From contig JBDIAS010000143.1 in the NCBI GenBank assembly GCA_039812465.1, forward strand, positions 1-8,536: DNA of 8,536 nucleotides. The letters run 5' to 3'. Numbering within the stretch: position 1 is the first letter of the stretch; every line of letters begins with the position of its first letter. This DNA comes from Austwickia sp039812465 (lineage in GTDB: Bacteria > Actinomycetota > Actinomycetes > Actinomycetales > Dermatophilaceae). The notes under the pieces were generated by a model, which did not search any database, was not told where the DNA came from, and saw only the letters and a program-made list of their open reading frames with translations. Positions 1-5,141 of this stretch are shown in pieces. Made by a program: the position numbers and the translations under genes.

Positions 1-32
1 GATCGCGGCCGTGCCGCACGTGGCAACCATCC

Positions 33-51
33 GGGGGTCGCTTCGCTCCCC
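33..51 (+). terminator. Possible weak hairpin upstream of mntA
   Basis: Five G residues (33-37) can pair with TCCCC (47-51, one G-U pair) around a short pyrimidine-rich loop. It could end a gene lying left of the window. There is no T-tract, the stem is short, and such GC-rich hairpins are common by chance in this kind of genome, so the call is weak. The rest of 1-160 shows no gene I can support. Confidence 0.2.
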
Positions 52-113
52 GCTCCCGCCAGACCCATCCACGCTCCGCGATGTCGCGCTCGCTCGTCGA
101 CCGGCAGGCTCGC

Positions 114-125
114 GTACGCTCGTAC
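114..125. promoter_or_regulatory. Palindrome upstream of the toxin-antitoxin operon, possible operator
   Basis: GTACG-CT-CGTAC is an inverted repeat with 5-base arms and a 2-base centre, 35 bases before the mntA start and just ahead of its ribosome binding site. TACGCT inside it (115-120) could double as a -10 element, but no convincing -35 stands at the right distance. Toxin-antitoxin operons often repress themselves through upstream palindromes, so an operator is a reasonable guess. The arms are short and the site could be chance. Confidence 0.25.
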
Positions 126-160
126 CGGATCGGCCACCGCGAGGAGGGGGGTGCTGTCTC

Positions 161-583
161 ATGATGCGCGTCCGTGACGCTCTCCTGCGGCTGGAAGACG
201 CCGTCGCACGTGGGGAACTGGCCGAAACGTGTCGCGACTTCGACGTGGAGATCGTGACCCTCTTTGGAAGCGCGGCCACCGGGCCGAAGGGCATCGAGCC
301 CCGAGACATTGACCTTGCCGTGGGGTTCGCCCCGGGGGTTCAGCGGGACTTCTTGGGGGTCGTCAACGCGCTCGGCGCGCTGGTGCCAGGCGACCACGTG
401 GACGTCATGGACCTGGACCGGGCCGGTCCAGTGGCGCAGAAGGCCGCGATGCTCGGGTCGCGGGTGCTGTACGCGGCGCACCCCTCCGCAGCGACGGAAC
501 GGGAGATCAGGGCGTACATGGCCTACGAGGACACTCGCCGCCTGCGCGAGATGCAGACCGAGATGCTGCGGACGGGTCGGTGA
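161..583 (+). CDS. mntA: MntA-like nucleotidyltransferase antitoxin (type VII toxin-antitoxin)
   Basis: Protein of 140 residues with a minimal nucleotidyltransferase fold. The motif GSAATG at residues 36-41 is followed by DID at 49-51, the GS-x(n)-DxD metal and nucleotide binding signature, with a likely third carboxylate at D81 in HVDVMDLD. The usual MntA spacing is GSx10DxD; here it is eleven residues. In studied pairs MntA adds AMP to a tyrosine of its partner HepT and so silences the toxin. The next gene, 7 bases downstream, is a HEPN protein, which fixes this interpretation. The start at 161 follows GAGGAGG (141-147); a second ATG at 164 is equally possible. The open frame extends back to position 11, but that stretch is arginine/proline-rich, has no family similarity I recognise, and precedes the ribosome binding site. 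Family call is firm; antitoxin activity is inferred from the pairing. Confidence 0.87.
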   Translation: MMRVRDALLRLEDAVARGELAETCRDFDVEIVTLFGSAATGPKGIEPRDIDLAVGFAPGVQRDFLGVVNALGALVPGDHVDVMDLDRAGPVAQKAAMLGSRVLYAAHPSAATEREIRAYMAYEDTRRLREMQTEMLRTGR

Positions 584-590
584 GGTCGAC

Positions 591-1010
591 GTGAGCGAGG
601 TCGATGCCGACAGCGTGCGAGCACGCCTGTTGGCCATGCGTGAACTGCTTGATCACCTCGCCTCCCTCGGCACCGTGACAGCGGGCCGACTGGGGACGGA
701 TTTTGGTCTCCGACTCCAGGTGGAGCGGGTCCTTTCGCAGGTGATCACGCTCGCCACGGAGATCAACATGCATGTGACGGCGCGCGTGCTCGGTCGAGCT
801 CCCGCTGGCCTGCGCGAGGGCTTCGAGACGATGGCGACCGCTGGTTGGCTGACCGATGACCTGGCACGACAACTCCAAGGGTCGACGGGACTGCGCAATG
901 TGTTGGTGCACGAGTACGTCCGCGTGGACCTGGAGATCGTCGCTGAGTCAGTTCCTCTCGTGCTGGAGGGCTACGGCACCTACATCCGTGAGGTCGCTTC
1001 ACGCCTGTGA
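591..1010 (+). CDS. hepT: HepT-like HEPN-domain ribonuclease toxin
   Basis: Protein of 139 residues, predicted all-helical, of the HepT/DUF86 HEPN family, which usually runs to 110-145 residues. Near the C-terminus R102-NVLV-H107-E-Y109 matches the full RX4HXY signature. Arg and His form the RNase active site of the HEPN dimer, and the tyrosine is the residue adenylylated by MntA in characterised systems. All three are present, so the toxin appears intact. The start is GTG at 591, chosen because GGTGAGG (579-585) lies just upstream and overlaps the antitoxin stop. An open frame continues upstream to 264 but runs through mntA in another frame and is a shadow. Antitoxin-first order and 7-base spacing imply co-transcription and antitoxin made first. 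The likely role is growth arrest or phage defence through RNA cleavage, inferred from the family. Confidence 0.88.
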   Translation: MSEVDADSVRARLLAMRELLDHLASLGTVTAGRLGTDFGLRLQVERVLSQVITLATEINMHVTARVLGRAPAGLREGFETMATAGWLTDDLARQLQGSTGLRNVLVHEYVRVDLEIVAESVPLVLEGYGTYIREVASRL

Positions 1011-1063
1011 GCCCCCGACCCGGCGTGGCGGGAACGGTACGCGTCCGCCCTGGTGGGTGGGGT

Positions 1064-1089
1064 CGTTTTCCGCCCGTGGGCGGGGAACG
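1064..1089 (+). terminator. Hairpin terminator after hepT
   Basis: CGTTTTCCGCC (1064-1074) pairs with GGCGGGGAACG (1079-1089) around a 4-base loop, giving an 11 bp stem with two G-U pairs when read on the plus strand. On the minus strand the same positions become C-A mismatches, so it mainly serves hepT, although it also lies at the 3' end of the convergent membrane-protein operon. There is no T-tract, as is usual in high-GC actinobacteria. Confidence 0.55.
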
Positions 1090-1094
1090 GCCGG

Positions 1095-1511
1095 TCAGGC
1101 TGACGCGTGGTCGGTGCGGCGCAGCCAGCGCAGCACCATGATCGGCAGGATCGCGGGGAGCAGCAGGTAACCGACGCCGTAATAGGACCACACCGTCGAG
1201 TCGGGGAACAGGTCGGGGCGCGCCAGGCTCAGGGTGCCCACCAGGAGGACCCCCGCCAGCTCGATCAGGCACAGCACGCGCATCGCCGGACGGGAGCCGG
1301 GGTGCCCCCAGCGCAGCAGCAGCGCGAAGCCGATGAGGTAGACGCAGGCGGCGAGCGAGGAGAGCGCGTACGCGAACGGCGCGTGCTCGGCCTTCGTGAT
1401 CCACTGCACCACGCTGCGGGACGTCGCGCCGACCGCGAACACCCCGTAGAGGAACGTGAACAGCGTGCCGGGCCCCGGCGCCTTCACCATGCCACGCGAC
1501 AGCTCAGACAT
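1095..1511 (-). CDS. Small four-helix membrane protein, function unknown
   Basis: Protein of 138 residues with four hydrophobic segments at about residues 16-37, 46-68, 77-97 and 107-128. It ends in a short basic and polar tail (LRWLRRTDHASA). I do not recognise a functional family and see no catalytic motif. The start ATG at 1511 overlaps the stop of the upstream membrane-protein gene by 8 bases (ATGTCTGA), implying translational coupling. A second ATG at 1490 (residue 8, MVKAPGPG) is an alternative start that would leave a small gap. Size and topology match its neighbour, so the two may form a heteromeric membrane complex or be diverged paralogues. It converges on hepT but has no visible functional link to it. 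Confidence 0.75.
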   Translation of the reverse strand: MSELSRGMVKAPGPGTLFTFLYGVFAVGATSRSVVQWITKAEHAPFAYALSSLAACVYLIGFALLLRWGHPGSRPAMRVLCLIELAGVLLVGTLSLARPDLFPDSTVWSYYGVGYLLLPAILPIMVLRWLRRTDHASA

Positions 1512-1878
1512 TGAGGTGCCCGAAGTCGAGGCCGAGGGTCTGGACCTGACGGACGATCATCACGGCGGTGATCAGGACCGCGACCCCCAGGATGGCCAGC
1601 CCTGCGCGGTCGATCTTCTTGTACGTGAGCGCGAACCCCGCCGGCGTGATGAGCGGCACGGTCAGCAGGTAACCGATGTGGGTGGCCAGCTCGGGGGACT
1701 CCCACCCGCTGATCAGTCCCGCGACGCCTGCGACGACGCTCACCATGCTCGCCGCCTGGGCGATGCCCACCAGGGCCAGCGACGCCTTCCGCGGGAGCCG
1801 CCCGATCGCCGCGGCGATCAGCAGGACCACGCCGACGCCCGTGGTCACCCACAGGCAGGCGACGATCACGGTGAGCAC
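1504..1878 (-). CDS. Small four-helix membrane protein, function unknown
   Basis: Protein of 124 residues with four hydrophobic stretches: roughly 2-26, 32-58, 66-88 and 94-113. The loops are short, and positive charges (RLPRK after helix 1, YKKIDR after helix 3) suggest both ends face outward with those loops inside. No enzymatic motif is visible and I do not recognise the family. The start is GTG at 1878, preceded on this strand by the strong site AGGGGGAGG five bases upstream. The open frame continues upstream to 2373, but that part is arginine- and serine-rich and runs across the divergent control region, so it is not counted. It is the first gene of a two-gene operon with the membrane protein at 1095-1511. 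The leader is about 85 bases if transcription starts near the TACGAT box at 1967-1972. Confidence 0.72.
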   Translation of the reverse strand: MLTVIVACLWVTTGVGVVLLIAAAIGRLPRKASLALVGIAQAASMVSVVAGVAGLISGWESPELATHIGYLLTVPLITPAGFALTYKKIDRAGLAILGVAVLITAVMIVRQVQTLGLDFGHLNV

Positions 1879-1966
1879 GGGCCCTCCCCCTGCGGTGGTG
1901 TGGACGGGGTGCGCGCCAGCTCCACCGGCCGAGGATCGGTCGGGTCGGAGGGGCGGGAGCGCCCCC

Positions 1967-1978
1967 ATCGTACGGTGA
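1967..1978 (-). promoter_or_regulatory. Shared motif TCACCGTACGAT facing the membrane-protein operon
   Basis: On the minus strand this reads TCACCGTACGAT. Its last six bases, TACGAT, are a good actinobacterial -10 box placed about 90 bases before the GTG at 1878; no clear -35 is present. The first ten bases recur exactly at 2111-2120 in the opposite orientation, facing the acyl-CoA dehydrogenase. That suggests a common operator or a common promoter type for the two divergent units. Confidence 0.4.
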
Positions 1979-2110
1979 CCCGGCGGGCGTCTTCGGCGTG
2001 GGCGGCGGGACGTGGCGGGCGTCACCCGGTTTCGCCCGAGGTGGCGGGGCGCGGGCGGGCTATCCTCGCGCCAGGTCGAGCGCGCGGCCTGACGCCGGAG
2101 TGCCCGCGAC

Positions 2111-2123
2111 TCACCGTACGGAT
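2111..2123 (+). promoter_or_regulatory. Shared motif TCACCGTACGGAT facing the acyl-CoA dehydrogenase
   Basis: This is the plus-strand copy of the motif at 1967-1978. The first ten bases are identical and the remainder differs by one inserted G. It contains the perfect 8-base palindrome CCGTACGG (2114-2121), as expected for a dimeric repressor half-site or core, and lies about 114 bases before the start codon. It may be an operator for a TetR- or GntR-type lipid-metabolism regulator; the regulator is not in this window. Confidence 0.4.
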
Positions 2124-2236
2124 TGCGGGCGCAGCGCCTAACGTACGAGGTGGAGCGGCGCCGCCGCACACGCCGCGAGCCGCTCGACGCGAACGCACCA
2201 CGCCGGGAGATGACCCGGCCGCCAACGGAGGTGGAC

Positions 2237-3436
2237 ATGTCCCGACTGCAGCGCACCGAAGGACTCACGGAAGAGCAGGCCGAGCTGATCGCGTTGGTCC
2301 GCGAGTTCGTCGAGGACCAGATCATCCCCGTGGCCAACGAGTTGGAGCACAAGGACGAATACCCGCAGGCCATCGTCGACCAGATGAAGGAGATGGGGAT
2401 CTTCGGGCTGATGATCCCCGAGGAGTACGGGGGTCTCGGCGAGTCGCTGCTGACCTACGCGCTGACGGTTGAGGAGATCGCCCGCGGCTGGATGAGCGTG
2501 TCCGGCATCATCAACACGCACTTCATCGTGGCGTACATGTTGCTGCAGCACGGGACCGAGGACCAGAAGCAGCGGTACCTGCCGAAGATGGCGACCGGCG
2601 AGGTCCGCGGCTCGTTCTCGATGTCCGAGCCGGGCTGCGGCTCCGACGTGGCGGGCATCAAGTCCAAGGCGGTCAACACGGGTGGCGACGCCTGGACGGT
2701 CAACGCCCAGAAGATGTGGTTGACCAACGGTGGCAGCTCGAACCTGACCGCGGTGCTGGTCAAGACCGACACCGGCGCGGACAGCGTCTACAAGAACATG
2801 TCGACGTTCCTGGTGGAGAAGGAGCCGGGCTTCGGCAACACCGCGCCGGGCGTGACCGTACCGGGCAAGATCGAAAAGATGGGCTACAAGGGCGTCGACA
2901 CCACCGAGCTCATCCTGGAGAACTACCAGACCACGTCCGCGCAGATCCTGGGCGGCGAGCCCGGCAAGGGCTTCTACCAGATGATGGACGGCGTCGAGGT
3001 CGGCCGCGTCAACGTGGCCGCGCGGGCGTGCGGCGTGGCGCGTCGGGCGTTCGAGCTGGGCATCGCGTACGCGCAGCAGCGGGAGACGTTCGGCAAGAAG
3101 CTGATCGATCACCAAGCGATCCTGTTCCGGATCGGCGACATGGCGTCCAAGGTGGAGGCGGCGCACGCGATGATGGTGATGGCCGCGAAGCTGAAGGACT
3201 CCGGCAAGCGCAACGACGTCGAGGCGGGGATGGCCAAGTACCTGGCCGCGGAGTACTGCGCCGACGTCGTGGAGCAAAGCTTCCGGATCCACGGCGGCTA
3301 CGGCTACTCCAAGGAGTACGAGATCGAGCGTCTCTACCGCGAGGCCCCCATGCTGCTGATCGGCGAGGGGACCGCCGAGATCCAGAAGATGATCATCGGC
3401 CGGTCGCTGCTGAAGGACTACAAGCTGCGCGGTTGA
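2237..3436 (+). CDS. Acyl-CoA dehydrogenase, FAD-dependent
   Basis: Protein of 399 residues, the usual length for the family. It oxidises an acyl-CoA to the 2,3-enoyl-CoA with FAD, passing electrons to electron-transfer flavoprotein in the cytoplasm. The helical N-terminal domain (about 10-120) is followed by the first family signature at 129-140 (MSEPGCGSDVAG) in the beta domain. The C-terminal helical domain (about 245-395) has R282-ETFG and the second signature, HGGYGY (352-357) to IGEGTAEIQ. E377 in that motif aligns with the catalytic base of the medium-chain enzyme, so this is not the isovaleryl-CoA type, whose base lies elsewhere. The substrate cannot be read directly; similar actinobacterial proteins act on short or branched acyl-CoAs, and a methylsuccinyl-CoA-type role is possible. 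The start at 2237 follows GGAGG (2227-2231). An in-frame start at 2123 would add an arginine-rich extension absent from the family. Confidence 0.93.
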   Translation: MSRLQRTEGLTEEQAELIALVREFVEDQIIPVANELEHKDEYPQAIVDQMKEMGIFGLMIPEEYGGLGESLLTYALTVEEIARGWMSVSGIINTHFIVAYMLLQHGTEDQKQRYLPKMATGEVRGSFSMSEPGCGSDVAGIKSKAVNTGGDAWTVNAQKMWLTNGGSSNLTAVLVKTDTGADSVYKNMSTFLVEKEPGFGNTAPGVTVPGKIEKMGYKGVDTTELILENYQTTSAQILGGEPGKGFYQMMDGVEVGRVNVAARACGVARRAFELGIAYAQQRETFGKKLIDHQAILFRIGDMASKVEAAHAMMVMAAKLKDSGKRNDVEAGMAKYLAAEYCADVVEQSFRIHGGYGYSKEYEIERLYREAPMLLIGEGTAEIQKMIIGRSLLKDYKLRG

Positions 3437-3445
3437 GGAGTGGCG

Positions 3446-3479
3446 GCGGGCAGGCCCAGCGGAGCCTGGGCCAGCCCGC
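3446..3479 (+). terminator. Strong hairpin terminator after acyl-CoA dehydrogenase
   Basis: The outer stem GCGGGC (3446-3451) pairs with GCCCGC (3474-3479). After one A-A mismatch the inner stem GGCCCAG (3453-3459) pairs with CTGGGCC (3466-3472) around a 6-base loop. It begins 9 bases after the stop codon. No T-tract follows, but 13 base pairs of mostly G-C make this a convincing terminator for this type of genome. Confidence 0.7.
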
Positions 3480-3607
3480 GGCGGAGCGTGAGGACCTGAG
3501 CAGAAGACACCGTCTCGGCAGGCGGAACGGGCGGAGGGTGTGAGACGTTGCTGGTCTGAGAGTTCTCACGCGCGTGGCCTGTCCGCGCGCATGTGTCAGG
3601 AGGCTTC

Positions 3608-4405
3608 ATGACCCAGGCACCGGGTGCCCTGATTCCGACCAGCAAGCTGCAGTTGAAGCAACCGATGAGCCTGGCGGTGTTTGACGAGTACGAGCACGCG
3701 CAGAAGGCGGTCGACTACCTGTCCGATCACGAGTTCCCGGTGCAGAACGTGATGATCGTCGGCACGGACCTGCGTCAGGTGGAGCGGGTCACGGGGCGGT
3801 TGACGAGCGGCCGCGTGATCGCGTCGGGGGCGGCGTCGGGCGCCTGGATGGGGCTGTTCTTCGGCTCGCTGATGTGGTTGTTCGTGCAAGGCATCGGGGT
3901 GGCGATGTTCTTGTCCGCGGTGCTGGCGGGCGCGGTGTTCGGGTTGGTCTGGGCGTGGCTGTTCTACCGGATGGCGGGAGGCTCGCGGGACTTCACGTCG
4001 GTGACGCAGGTGGTGGCAACGCGGTACGAACTGCTGGTCGAGGCGCACCTGGGCGGGAACGCTCGGCGGCTGCTGGAGGACATGCGTCGGGAAGGGCAAG
4101 GCGTCCCGGTCAGCATGTCCGCGCCAGGGGCGCCGCACGGGCAGCCGTCCTGGGGCCCGCCGCAAGGTCCTGCGCAGTCGGCGCCCGGAACGCAGGGCTG
4201 GTCTGCGCCGCCGACCGGGCCCGAGGCGCCGTCGCAGGCCGCGGCTCCGCAGTACCGCACGTACGGGGAGGCGCTGGACGCCGAGCGGGCCGCCCAGGAG
4301 TCGGGGAGCCCGTCGGACACACCGGCCGGCGACGCCCCGCGGGGGGAGTCGGCGGGTGCCCCGGGCGACGGGGTCGCGGCCGAGGACGCGCACGACACCC
4401 GCTAG
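3608..4405 (+). CDS. General-stress-type membrane protein (YflT-like N-terminus) with disordered tail
   Basis: Protein of 265 residues. Residues about 20-65 (VFDEYEHAQKAVDYLSDHEFPVQNVMIVGTDL) match the N-terminal domain of heat- and general-stress proteins of the YflT/17M type. A glycine-rich hydrophobic hairpin follows at about 69-120 (GAASGAWMGLFFGSLMWLF, then AVLAGAVFGLVWAWLF), probably two membrane helices. Residues 130-165 form a second small alpha/beta segment (VVATRYELLVEAHLGGNARRLLEDM). From about 165 to the end the chain is rich in Pro, Ala, Gly, Ser and Gln and is surely disordered and cytoplasmic; several relatives are shorter there. The start at 3608 follows AGGAGG (3598-3603). 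The molecular function of the family is unknown. It stands alone between a terminator upstream and a repeat-bearing spacer downstream. Confidence 0.78.
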   Translation: MTQAPGALIPTSKLQLKQPMSLAVFDEYEHAQKAVDYLSDHEFPVQNVMIVGTDLRQVERVTGRLTSGRVIASGAASGAWMGLFFGSLMWLFVQGIGVAMFLSAVLAGAVFGLVWAWLFYRMAGGSRDFTSVTQVVATRYELLVEAHLGGNARRLLEDMRREGQGVPVSMSAPGAPHGQPSWGPPQGPAQSAPGTQGWSAPPTGPEAPSQAAAPQYRTYGEALDAERAAQESGSPSDTPAGDAPRGESAGAPGDGVAAEDAHDTR

Positions 4406-4437
4406 CGCGCACGCGATGGCGAGGCGTGACTCGCAGT

Positions 4438-4513
4438 GGGTGAGCCGGGACGTGCTCGTCGGCGGGTGAGCCGGGACGTGCTCAGCAGGGGTCAGCCGGG
4501 AAGCAATCGGCAG
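4438..4513. repeat. Tandem repeat, three units of 25-26 bp
   Basis: Units start at 4438, 4464 and 4489. The first two share an identical 20-base core, GGGTGAGCCGGGACGTGCTC. The third begins GGGTCAGCCGGGA and then drifts, but keeps the GCAG unit end of the second copy. A further degenerate copy may lie at 4418-4430 (GGCGAGGCGTGAC, 10 of 13 matches to GGTGAGCCGGGAC). The array lies between the stress-protein gene and the ECF sigma gene, about 95 bases before the sigma start. It may be a regulatory array or a neutral slippage product; nothing in it codes. Confidence 0.75.
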
Positions 4514-4559
4514 GGAACGGGGGACCTCGCGCTGTCAGGGACTGACGATGTCAGGAGCT

Positions 4560-4590
4560 GGCAACCTGAGAGGGGGGCCAGGCCCTCTTT
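4560..4590 (+). promoter_or_regulatory. Possible ECF-type promoter or attenuator hairpin before the sigma gene
   Basis: GGCAACC (4560-4566) resembles the AAC-containing -35 box of ECF promoters, and CCCTCTTT (4583-4590) sits at about the right distance for a -10, which would allow autoregulation. The same bases can form AGAGGG (4569-4574) paired with CCCTCT (4583-4588) over an 8-base loop, followed by TT, which looks like a small terminator or attenuator. Both readings cannot act at once; neither is certain. Confidence 0.3.
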
Positions 4591-4607
4591 AAGGGTGAGG
4601 AGGTGCC

Positions 4608-5141
4608 ATGTCGGCCGATCCACCCGGTTTCGCGGAGTTCGTGCTCGCGCGCTCGTCGGCGCTACTGCGGACCGCGTACTTGCTGACCGGCGACGAGGCG
4701 CTCGCTCACGACCTGCTGCAGGAGACCCTCGTGCGGGTGTGGCCGAAGTGGGCGGGCATTGCGTCGGGCGCCGGCGAGGCGTACGCGCGCACGACGATGG
4801 TGCGGCTGCAAGGCTCCGCGCTGCGGAGACGTTGGCGCGGTGAGGTGCCCACGTCGCGCCTCCCCGAGACTTCTCACGAGCGGGTCGGCGCCAGTGCCGC
4901 GATCGGACCCGACGGCGTGCCGGTGGGTGGGCTGGACCGTGAGCTGTCGCGGGCGCTGCTCGCGCTGCCGGTCGCGCAGCGTCAGGTGGTGGTGCTGCGC
5001 TACGCGGAGGACCTGTCGGTCGACCAGGTGGCCGACCTGCTCGGGTGCAGCGCAGGGACAGTGAAGAGCCAAGCCAGCAAGGGGTTGTCCCGGCTACGGG
5101 CGGCTCTGGGGCAGCCGGTCGCGACAGGAGGTCGGCCATGA
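4608..5141 (+). CDS. SigE-family ECF RNA polymerase sigma factor
   Basis: Protein of 177 residues with only the sigma-2 and sigma-4 regions, as expected for an extracytoplasmic-function sigma factor. Region 2 spans about residues 8-78 and contains the conserved GDEALAHDLLQETLVRVWPKW. After a 30-residue linker, region 4 spans about 113-166 (ALLALPVAQRQVVVLRYAEDLS) with a helix-turn-helix at about 139-161 (DQVADLLGCSAGTVKSQASKGLSRLR) that reads the -35 element. The start PPGFAEFVLARSSALLRTAYLLTGD is typical of the Streptomyces SigE-like subfamily. The start at 4608 follows a strong GAGGAGGTG (4597-4605). The stop overlaps the next gene's start by 4 bases (ATGA), so the two are co-translated, usually the mark of a sigma factor with its membrane regulator. 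The stress sensed and the target promoters are unknown. Confidence 0.92.
   Translation: MSADPPGFAEFVLARSSALLRTAYLLTGDEALAHDLLQETLVRVWPKWAGIASGAGEAYARTTMVRLQGSALRRRWRGEVPTSRLPETSHERVGASAAIGPDGVPVGGLDRELSRALLALPVAQRQVVVLRYAEDLSVDQVADLLGCSAGTVKSQASKGLSRLRAALGQPVATGGRP

Larger units (their letters stand above)
1879..2236. other. Divergent intergenic control region, 358 bp
   Basis: No gene is supported here. The region lies between the minus-strand membrane operon and the plus-strand acyl-CoA dehydrogenase. Besides the two TCACCGTACG motifs it holds a direct repeat GGCGGGCGTC (1982-1991 and 2014-2023, period 32). It also has a spaced inverted pair, GGTGAC (1974-1979) and GTCACC (2021-2026). TATCCT at 2061-2066 could be a -10 for the rightward gene, but no matching -35 is visible. 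Confidence 0.5.

Noticed and set aside
11..160. N-terminal extension of the MntA frame
   Set aside because: Precedes the ribosome binding site at 141-147, is low-complexity and proline/arginine-rich, and is not part of the nucleotidyltransferase fold.
1456..2472. A 338-codon plus-strand frame across the membrane pair and the control region
   Set aside because: Asp/Arg/Gly-rich shadow without domains; it also runs into the acyl-CoA dehydrogenase in another frame.
2138..3292. A 384-codon minus-strand frame opposite the acyl-CoA dehydrogenase
   Set aside because: Rich in His, Arg, Leu and Val in the pattern produced by antisense reading of a GC-rich gene; the plus strand encodes a complete enzyme.
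2237..3436. Isovaleryl-CoA dehydrogenase assignment
   Set aside because: The glutamate at the medium-chain-type position (E377 in GEGT) is present, whereas isovaleryl enzymes carry the catalytic base at a different site.
3540..3569. GTGAGA/TCTCAC inverted repeat before the stress-protein gene as an operator
   Set aside because: Arms of six bases with an 18-base gap are expected by chance in this sequence, and no promoter elements are placed around it.
4438..4513. The tandem repeats as a CRISPR array
   Set aside because: Cores of about 20 bases separated by only 5-6 bases, with no spacer-sized unique sequence and no cas gene nearby.
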